Positions 1 through 5,041 of a stretch of DNA of 6,833 bases are shown here, one piece after another. The notes under the pieces were generated by a model. The model made no database searches. It was not told the origin of the DNA and worked only from the letters and a program-made list of their open reading frames with translations. The position numbers were made by a program, and so were the translations under genes. Numbering within the stretch: the stretch's first letter is position 1; every line of letters starts with the position of its first letter. The DNA is from Spirochaeta sp. (lineage in GTDB: Bacteria > Spirochaetota > Spirochaetia > DSM-27196 > Alkalispirochaetaceae), in NCBI GenBank assembly GCA_027859055.1, contig JAQIBO010000051.1, positions 1 to 6,833 on the forward strand, written 5' to 3'.

Positions 1-30
1 CTCCACCGCCGCGGGCACCGGGCGGTGGAG
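1..30 (-). terminator. Perfect hairpin just downstream of the solute-binding protein gene
   Basis: The first ten bases (CTCCACCGCC) are the exact reverse complement of bases 21-30 (GGCGGTGGAG), giving a 10-bp GC-rich stem with a 10-base loop. It lies 18 bases past the stop codon of the minus-strand solute-binding protein gene, where an intrinsic terminator is expected. The T-tract that would confirm this would fall outside the window, so it could instead be an intercistronic hairpin that dampens read-through into transporter genes beyond the edge. Confidence 0.55.
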
Positions 31-48
31 CGTTCTCAATATCGGTGG

Positions 49-903
49 TTACTGGCTGAGGTTCCATGTCGCCCGTAGCTCGTCAAGATACCCGTTGCGG
101 TCCTGCATCGTGATCCAGACGTTCAGATAGTTGATCAGCTCCTGATCATCCCGGGGAGCAAGGAGACCGATCGCGTTGCGCGCTGCCGGGGTTACGTCGG
201 CGATAGCGAGTTGTTCGTACTGCCCCACCAGATTGGCAGCATCAAAGAGACTGGTGATCGCGACATCCGCCTTCCCCGAGAGTACCTCCTGGTACTCCGT
301 GGCGGGCTGGGAGATCAGCTTCAGCTCAGAATCCGGTACAAGCGCCCGCGCCTGGTCCTCAAAGACCGTACCGAGACGGGCGGCGGTCACAACCTCCGGC
401 TGGTTGATCGACTCCCAACTCTCAAACCGCGCCCGGTCCTCCCGCCGCACCAGCGGCACCGTACCTACATTGATGACCGGCAGGGTGTATCCCGCGGTCT
501 TGGCGCGTCCCATATTGTAGCTCGCGCCCGTGGTGATGTCGTATTTTCCCGCGGCGATCCCGCTGAGAAGGTTGGCCCAATCGGTGGCCACCCACTCAAC
601 CTCTACCCCCATGTCGGCGGCCAGTTTCTTTACCAGATCCACATCGTAACCGCGCCGTTCGTTGGTCTCCGGATCGATAAAACTCATATAGAAATCGCCG
701 GTGGTCCCCACGCGGATCGTCCCGCGCTCAAGAATCTCGTCCAGCGCCGATCCGCTCCCGCGGGAGGAACTCTCCGCGGTGCTTCCCGCGGCAGAACCGT
801 TTGCATCAGCGTCCCCGCCGCCGGCGGGGGAACCGCACCCGGCAATCGTCAACACAGCAAGTACAACAACGCCCGCAAACGCGCGAGCTCCAAATGTCTT
901 CAT
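49..903 (-). CDS. Family-3 (amino-acid type) periplasmic solute-binding lipoprotein, PheC-like
   Basis: A 284-residue lipoprotein that should bind a small polar ligand, probably an amino acid or related acid, and deliver it to an ABC permease. Seen: a signal peptide with lipobox IAGC (Cys23), a Gly/Ser/Ala-rich tether to about residue 52, then the family-3 fold beginning RGTIRVGTTGDF, with GYDVDL at 85-90, the DITTGAS segment near 122-128, and Arg133 at the position where this family usually contacts the ligand carboxylate. RARFESWESINQP and the C-terminal QDRNGYLDELRATW recall cyclohexadienyl dehydratases, a dehydratase branch of the same fold, so an enzyme is possible. The frame opens upstream to base 993, but the second of two adjacent ATGs (901-903) is chosen: AGGAGG ends 5 bases before it and the lipoprotein signal begins there. 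No permease or ATPase gene is inside the window. Family is confident; ligand unknown. Confidence 0.93.
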   Translation of the reverse strand: MKTFGARAFAGVVVLAVLTIAGCGSPAGGGDADANGSAAGSTAESSSRGSGSALDEILERGTIRVGTTGDFYMSFIDPETNERRGYDVDLVKKLAADMGVEVEWVATDWANLLSGIAAGKYDITTGASYNMGRAKTAGYTLPVINVGTVPLVRREDRARFESWESINQPEVVTAARLGTVFEDQARALVPDSELKLISQPATEYQEVLSGKADVAITSLFDAANLVGQYEQLAIADVTPAARNAIGLLAPRDDQELINYLNVWITMQDRNGYLDELRATWNLSQ

Positions 904-907
904 CATG

Positions 908-914
908 TCCTCCT
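908..914 (-). promoter_or_regulatory. Ribosome binding site deciding the solute-binding protein start
   Basis: On the minus strand AGGAGGA is followed by C and two consecutive ATG codons. The core AGGAGG lies 2 bases from the first ATG (904-906) and 5 bases from the second (901-903), so the second is the better start. It also excludes the roughly 30-residue upstream extension of the open frame, which is not signal-peptide-like. Confidence 0.7.
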
Positions 915-933
915 CGACATCGTAAGAACGACC

Positions 934-955
934 TCCCGGGGGTGGCACCCCGGGA
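934..955 (-). promoter_or_regulatory. GC-rich hairpin in the leader of the solute-binding protein gene
   Basis: TCCCGGGG (934-941) and CCCCGGGA (948-955) form a perfect 8-bp stem around a 6-base loop. In the minus-strand transcript it would lie about 20 bases upstream of the ribosome binding site and close to the predicted 5' end. No T-tract follows, so it is not an evident terminator; it could stabilise the mRNA 5' end, or as DNA be a protein-binding palindrome. No known riboswitch class is recognised. Confidence 0.4.
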
Positions 956-962
956 TCTATAC

Positions 963-984
963 CTAATTTAGATACTAATATTAG
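963..984. promoter_or_regulatory. Two adjacent AT-rich palindromes, possible operator
   Basis: CTAATTTAG (963-971) and the perfect 10-base palindrome CTAATATTAG (975-984) are near-copies separated by three bases. They overlap the -10 element and the spacer of the predicted minus-strand promoter, the position of a repressor operator. Chance occurrence in an AT-rich promoter is a real alternative. Confidence 0.35.
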
Positions 985-993
985 ATGGGGCAA
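965..993 (-). promoter_or_regulatory. Probable sigma-70 type promoter for the solute-binding protein gene
   Basis: On the minus strand, TTGCCC (988-993) and TAAATT (965-970) match the -35 and -10 consensus at 4 of 6 positions each, with an ideal 17-base spacer. They sit in a local AT-rich island. Transcription would start near 958, giving a leader of about 55 bases that includes the GC-rich hairpin. This is a prediction by eye only. Confidence 0.4.
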
Positions 994-1034
994 CGAAATC
1001 GCCGCGAGAGATCGGATTCCTGGTCACAATATGC

Positions 1035-1043
1035 TGGTATAGT
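1035..1043 (+). promoter_or_regulatory. Extended -10 promoter for the four-gene envelope operon
   Basis: TGG followed by TATAGT gives an extended -10 element (TGn plus 5 of 6 consensus bases) about 50 bases upstream of the first operon gene. No good -35 hexamer is seen at the usual spacing (GATTCC at 1015-1020), consistent with an extended -10 promoter, which depends less on the -35. It is divergent from the solute-binding protein promoter, so the two could share regulation. Confidence 0.4.
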
Positions 1044-1093
1044 GCGCCGGCCCGTGCTAAATTGAGTAGAGCGAAGATCCGGAAGGAACGCAT

Positions 1094-1606
1094 ATGCAAA
1101 AACGCACAGTGACAACGGTAGCAATTCTTCTTTTGATCGGGGCCGTCGGCCATGTGACCGCCCAGTCAAACCAGATCATCGATGAAGTCCTCGCGCAGGA
1201 TCAGATAGACTACGGACACGCGATCTACCTCCTCCTCAGCGCAGGAGGGATCATCGATGATGACGCCACCGTGGAGGAAGCACACCGTCTTTTTGAGTCG
1301 GGCCCGGCAAGCCGCTCCAACGGCTCGACCGGTGGTTCAGCACGCCTACCGCAGACGCCACTCGGTTACCCGCCGGATCATCCGGTTACCCTCGGGGAGT
1401 TCTCACTCCTCACGATGGAAACGTTCGGGATCAGCGGCGGATGGATGTACACGATCACCTCCCGTCCACGCTACGCAGCGCGGGAACTCGCGTTTCGCAA
1501 CGTGATCCAGGGACGCGCATACCCGCGAATGGAGCTCTCGGGAGAACGGGCGATGCGCATCGTCGGCCGTGTCCTCGCCCTTGAGGAAGAGGGGAGACTC
1601 CGATGA
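1094..1606 (+). CDS. Small exported protein with SLH-like segments
   Basis: A 170-residue protein, first gene of the envelope operon; function not recognised. Seen: a signal peptide (hydrophobic residues 9-19, likely cleavage after VTA at 21-23), then a segment with the pattern AIYLLLSAGGII (43-54), a Ser/Gly/Pro-rich linker (about 69-96), and the stretch PVTLGEFSLLTMETFGI (97-113), followed by YAARELAFRNVIQGR (127-141) and LSGERAMRIVGRVLAL (148-163). The order 'helix, GII/VIxG, then PVTxxEF or LSGERA helix' resembles divergent S-layer homology (SLH) repeats, which in some bacteria bind the cell wall; this is an inference from pattern only. AAGGA lies 6 bases before the ATG. The stop overlaps the next start, so translation is probably coupled to the beta-barrel gene. 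Confidence 0.85.
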   Translation: MQKRTVTTVAILLLIGAVGHVTAQSNQIIDEVLAQDQIDYGHAIYLLLSAGGIIDDDATVEEAHRLFESGPASRSNGSTGGSARLPQTPLGYPPDHPVTLGEFSLLTMETFGISGGWMYTITSRPRYAARELAFRNVIQGRAYPRMELSGERAMRIVGRVLALEEEGRLR

Positions 1607-2916
1607 CACATTTCTGGAAAATCGAACTTCGTTCTGCAATGATTCTGTTCACAGTTCTTTCACTTGCAACCCTCCTCGCGGTGCCGGCGCTCCCGGGGCA
1701 GGAGATCACGTGGGGTGGCACCGTCGACGGTACCGGGTCCGGGACGTTTGCCGACCACCTCGATGAGCCGGACAGCGCGTTCTCGGTCAACACGGCGCTG
1801 TGGCTGCGGAGCCTCTTTACCGCCGGGGACGGCGGGTCCACCTACGAGGTAGAGGTGCAACCGAGCTACACCTGGACCGATGACCGGCCGTACCTGTTCG
1901 ACCTGGACCGGGCAAAGCTGGACGTGATCGTACCGGGATTCGGCGGCTCCGCATCGGTCCTGCGCGCTACCGTTGGCCGGTTTCGTGCGGTAGACGCGAG
2001 TGGGCAGATTTTCAGCCACACGCTGGACGGTGCCGATATCACCTGGTCGCATCCTGTGCTGCGCGCCCGCGTTGGTACCGGATACACCGGACTGATCCTC
2101 AACCCCGTCTCCGGTATACGGATGAGCGGTGCTGATGACGCAGACTCCGGCGACGACGAGGTGTTCTGGGGCCCGCCGCGCTATATCGTTCTCAGTGAGA
2201 TTACCCTGCCGGGGCTGATTCTCAGGCAGTCGGTTACCGCCGCCTACATCGGGCAGTGGGACCTCCGGGACGCCGACGAGGAACAACAGGAAGACACCCT
2301 CGACTCCAACTATTTTGGCGTACGGATCGATGGACCGCTCGCCTCCGGACTCTTTCAGGACATCGGGTTCTACCTCTCTCCTTCCACGCGGGAGCTTGCC
2401 GGGGAGAAAGAGAATGACCTTGGAATACTTGGTTCGGCTCGGGTCAGGTACTTCCGTCCGGACTGGAACTCCTCCCGATTTGCAATTCGCGGGGTGGTTG
2501 TCTCCGGAGCGGGGAATAAAGAGGACAACTTCTATACGATCTCTGGCGGACAGGCGGGACTTGTCTCGGATATACCGCTTGAGAATATCGCCTACGGCGA
2601 GGCCACCTACGGCGTACGCCCGTTTGCCGGGGGCGACACCCGGATGATCCGTGATATCCAGACCGGGATCACCACGCGGATGCTCTGGCGCATGAGCGAT
2701 GAGCAACCAATCGACTCCTTTGGCGCGGTAGTAAGTGACGACGGGCGCTACGCGGGGACGGAGGTCTCGGTCAACGTAGGATGGCGTGCGCTGAGTGACC
2801 TGGGAACCTCGATCACCGCCGGCGCGTTCTGGCCGGGAACCGGATCATCCGGAGCGTTTACGAATGAGAGAAAACCGGAGTATCTCCTCCGGATGAAGGT
2901 ATCGGCGTCCTTCTGA
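1603..2916 (+). CDS. Putative outer-membrane beta-barrel protein
   Basis: A 437-residue protein with no family I can name. Seen: a signal peptide with hydrophobic residues 13-27 (cleavage probably between 29 and 33), a mature part rich in alternating polar and hydrophobic residues with many Gly, Tyr, Trp and Asp turns, for example around SVLRATVGRFRAVDASG and ALSDLGTSITAGAFWPG, and a C-terminal strand YLLRMKVSASF ending in Phe, the classic signal read by the BAM outer-membrane assembly machine. This supports a transmembrane barrel of porin type or a barrel-like structural protein. The ATG overlaps the previous stop as ATGA and has GGGGAG a few bases upstream; the internal ATG at 1639 lacks a ribosome site and would shorten the signal n-region. 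Next gene starts 21 bases later. Confidence 0.88.
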   Translation: MTHFWKIELRSAMILFTVLSLATLLAVPALPGQEITWGGTVDGTGSGTFADHLDEPDSAFSVNTALWLRSLFTAGDGGSTYEVEVQPSYTWTDDRPYLFDLDRAKLDVIVPGFGGSASVLRATVGRFRAVDASGQIFSHTLDGADITWSHPVLRARVGTGYTGLILNPVSGIRMSGADDADSGDDEVFWGPPRYIVLSEITLPGLILRQSVTAAYIGQWDLRDADEEQQEDTLDSNYFGVRIDGPLASGLFQDIGFYLSPSTRELAGEKENDLGILGSARVRYFRPDWNSSRFAIRGVVVSGAGNKEDNFYTISGGQAGLVSDIPLENIAYGEATYGVRPFAGGDTRMIRDIQTGITTRMLWRMSDEQPIDSFGAVVSDDGRYAGTEVSVNVGWRALSDLGTSITAGAFWPGTGSSGAFTNERKPEYLLRMKVSASF

Positions 2917-2937
2917 GGCGTCGAGAGGAAGGTACGT

Positions 2938-3600
2938 ATGGTACGGAAGACACAGACGATAATCACCCTTGCGCTGATCTTCAGCGTCGTCGGGATCGCA
3001 GGCGCGCTTGACGCGACGATCACCGATATGAGGGGCAAAGTGGAGTTGCGCACCTCTGAGAACGCACCCTGGGCTGCGGCGGAGGTAGGCACGGTAGTTC
3101 CGGTGGGTGCGATGATCTCCACGAGCTTCAACGCCAGCGCAACGATCCAGGTTGGGGAGAGCGTTGTGGAGGTTGCGCAACTGACGCGGATGCAGATCGA
3201 GGAGCTGGTGACCGAGGCGGGCACCGATCGCAGCGGGATCAACCTCCCGGTAGGACGGATCAGCGCCAACGTTCGTGGAACTGGAGGCAACCGCGCCGAG
3301 TTTCAGGTGCGCAGTCCGATCGCAACGGCGTCGGTCCGCGGCACCGATTTCAGCTTTGATGGAGCAAACCTCTCTGTAGCCGAGGGCATCGTGATCCTCG
3401 CCAACCGCTTCAACGAGGCGGTCTCAGTGGCACAGGGAGAACAGAGTAGTGCGGCGGGAGACGGAGCGCCGGAACAACCCTCCGAGTCGGCAGAGAGCGG
3501 GAGCACGGTGACGATCTCGGTCGGACCGGGCGCCGAGCAACCAACGGTACAGACGAGTGACAGCGGCGGCCTGACGATCAACTGGCGGATATTGCAATGA
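2938..3600 (+). CDS. FecR-domain periplasmic protein
   Basis: A 220-residue exported protein. Seen: a signal peptide ending AGA (21-23); a FecR-type domain over roughly 27-155, with the usual spaced beta-strand pattern (VGTVVPVGAMISTSFNASA, then IQVGESVVEV) and the diagnostic FQVRSPIATASVRGTDF; then a low-complexity Ser/Glu/Gly/Pro tail and a short end, GGLTINWRILQ. Classic FecR is a membrane-anchored sensor partner of FecI sigma factors, but here there is no transmembrane segment after the signal peptide and no sigma-factor gene nearby. It is therefore more like the free-standing FecR-domain proteins of unknown role found beside surface proteins. AGGAAGG lies 5 bases before the ATG. Its place between a barrel protein and a lipoprotein suggests a structural or scaffold role in the same envelope assembly. 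Confidence 0.92.
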   Translation: MVRKTQTIITLALIFSVVGIAGALDATITDMRGKVELRTSENAPWAAAEVGTVVPVGAMISTSFNASATIQVGESVVEVAQLTRMQIEELVTEAGTDRSGINLPVGRISANVRGTGGNRAEFQVRSPIATASVRGTDFSFDGANLSVAEGIVILANRFNEAVSVAQGEQSSAAGDGAPEQPSESAESGSTVTISVGPGAEQPTVQTSDSGGLTINWRILQ

Positions 3601-3605
3601 TCGCG

Positions 3606-3613
3606 AGGAGAGG
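3606..3613 (+). promoter_or_regulatory. Ribosome binding site deciding the lipoprotein start
   Basis: AGGAGAGG lies 7 bases before ATG 3621. An upstream in-frame ATG at 3597 overlaps the FecR-gene stop codon and has no comparable site, so the downstream start is preferred; the signal peptide is complete from there. Confidence 0.65.
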
Positions 3614-3620
3614 CAACGAG

Positions 3621-4739
3621 ATGAAGATGACACGCAACTACAGAACAACCCGTCGGATCGTGATCGCGACGGCGATAACCCTCGCGATCCTGATGCTCAC
3701 CGGGTGTTTCTGGACTCCGGAAGACGCAAAGGAGGGTGGGATTACCCTCCTCATCGATCGCGGCGATCTTGGGGCGTCCGCGATTGAGGATTACGATGGG
3801 TTTTTCCTTGGTTACGTCGTATCCGATAGTCTGATGCGTGGTGACGATGCCGCGGCCGAGCAGGCTTTCACCGAGGTCGAGACCGCGTTCGATGCGTTCT
3901 TTGACCAGTTTTTTACGGCACTGTCCGATCCTACCGCGAGTTTTGGAGATCTAATCGTCGATGTATCGTTTCCTGCAATTCAGTTGCAAGCGCAGTTCTT
4001 TACGGGCACTTCGGGCAGCAACAGTTTTCGCGGTTTGAGGGCAGGTAACGAGTATCTGGTAGTTATGACAGCTGGGAGCTTCACCGGCACGGGGGGGATC
4101 GGATATACGCTCGTCACGATCGATGGTGGAGAAACGAAGACGGTCAACCTCAGCCTCGGCGATAATTATGCTGCGTTTGACGCGTTCCTGCAGAGCAGAT
4201 ACGGGATTGAACCCGAACCGGCACCAGTGACGACACCGACACCGGTGGAGCCAGCGACGATCGTTATTGCGGGTGATGGTTACGATTTGGGATCGTTCGG
4301 CGGACCACCGCTCTATTTTGAACTGCTGGATGGGAATACTGGGATACCAACGACTCCAGGGCCTTGGAGTAGTACCTACCCTGACTGGTACACGAACGTG
4401 GTTGTAAATACTGACGGTGACTTGGTTGGCGAAAGTGGCCCGAGAGATTCTCTCTCACAGCCGCTTACCTCTCAATCGATCGCGGTGGCACCCGGAAAGA
4501 GCTGGCGGGTCATGATTACCACATGGGAAGAACGTAGCAATAAGTCGCCGGGCACCAATAATTTTTTCTATGTATCGAAGGTGATAAACCCCGCGGCAGG
4601 TGAAGCGGTCAGCCTTCAATTCGCTTCACTTTATTCAGGATTTTCACTCAATAGTAGTGATTTTTACGGTTTTGGCTACTTTTATCAAAGTAGCCTTAGC
4701 ACTAACTATATAAGTGCATACGGGCTGCCGGGTTTCTGA
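3621..4739 (+). CDS. Two-part surface lipoprotein of unknown function
   Basis: A 372-residue lipoprotein, last gene of the operon; family not recognised. Seen: a basic n-region, hydrophobic segment and lipobox LTGC (Cys29). The first domain (about 40-180) opens with GITLLIDRGDLGASAIEDY, has an acidic, Phe-rich stretch near 76-100, and ends with strands GYTLVTIDGGETKTVNLSLG that resemble a beta-sandwich edge. A Pro/Thr linker (197-211) leads to a second domain (about 212-372) rich in Gly, Ser and aromatics, with 12 Phe/Tyr among the last 39 residues. The coding sequence for the second domain is visibly more AT-rich than the upstream operon, hinting at a separately acquired module or relaxed selection. 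The preferred start is 3621; starting at 3597 would add eight residues. The protein probably sits at the outer or inner membrane surface with the barrel and FecR proteins. Confidence 0.85.
   Translation: MKMTRNYRTTRRIVIATAITLAILMLTGCFWTPEDAKEGGITLLIDRGDLGASAIEDYDGFFLGYVVSDSLMRGDDAAAEQAFTEVETAFDAFFDQFFTALSDPTASFGDLIVDVSFPAIQLQAQFFTGTSGSNSFRGLRAGNEYLVVMTAGSFTGTGGIGYTLVTIDGGETKTVNLSLGDNYAAFDAFLQSRYGIEPEPAPVTTPTPVEPATIVIAGDGYDLGSFGGPPLYFELLDGNTGIPTTPGPWSSTYPDWYTNVVVNTDGDLVGESGPRDSLSQPLTSQSIAVAPGKSWRVMITTWEERSNKSPGTNNFFYVSKVINPAAGEAVSLQFASLYSGFSLNSSDFYGFGYFYQSSLSTNYISAYGLPGF
4674..4695. repeat. Perfect inverted repeat inside the 3' end of the lipoprotein gene
   Basis: GGCTACTTT (4674-4682) and AAAGTAGCC (4687-4695) make a perfect 9-bp stem closed by the 4-base loop TATC. 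It lies within codons about 42 bases before the stop. No T-tract follows on either strand, so it is not an evident terminator; an mRNA-stabilising 3' hairpin, a DNA cruciform or chance remain open. Confidence 0.5.
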
Positions 4740-5041
4740 GATTTTCTGCTTGTCCGGTTTTTCGGTTTGTAGGCGATTAAACTCTCAATACTTGTGGTTG
4801 CAACTGAGGGTGTTGGGAGTTCAATCTATTGGGACGATTTCTATTGTGGGCACATCTCGTGGTAACAATCGATACCAGTAGTATTGGACGGTGCTGGCGA
4901 CCAGGTTTCCTCGCCCTATTCCGGTAATCCTGGAAGTGGTAGTGACGACTTCAGCGATTATTACATTAGCTGAACCCGAGAATACCTGCGGAGATTCAAT
5001 AGGTATGAATTGGGTTGCGGGAAGTCGGTGATAGGAATATT
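4740..5041. other. Convergent intergenic region with coding-like remnant, no intact gene
   Basis: About 300 bases lie between the ends of two convergent genes. No strong intrinsic terminator is visible: CCG-GTTTTT-CGG (4755-4763 region) has only a 3-bp stem, and AACCC/GGGTT (4973-4977 with 5012-5016) enclosing ATACC/GGTAT (4982-4986 with 5002-5006) is an interrupted structure. The lipoprotein frame continues past its stop through TAG (4770), TAA (4863) and TGA (4971). Between the last two it reads like a secreted-protein tail (VLDGAGDQVSSPY, then GSGSDDFSDYYIS). This may be a decayed gene end; no start or complete frame exists. Confidence 0.45.

Noticed and set aside
211..966. A 251-codon plus-strand open frame opposite the solute-binding protein gene
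   Set aside because: It is antisense to a clearly recognisable family-3 binding protein, its translation is Arg/Gly/Pro-rich without any domain, and it has the look of a GC-rich shadow frame.
904..993. N-terminal extension of the solute-binding protein to an ATG at 993
   Set aside because: The extension crosses the predicted promoter and leader hairpin, places 30 non-signal residues before a lipoprotein signal peptide, and ignores the AGGAGG site.
1660..2706. A 348-codon minus-strand open frame opposite the beta-barrel gene
   Set aside because: The opposite strand has a signal peptide, a C-terminal Phe and operon spacing; the antisense translation shows no domain, signal or ribosome site.
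2748..3290. A 180-codon minus-strand open frame spanning the barrel/FecR gene junction
   Set aside because: It runs antisense across two genes with firm evidence and its Ser/Thr/Pro-rich product matches nothing recognisable.
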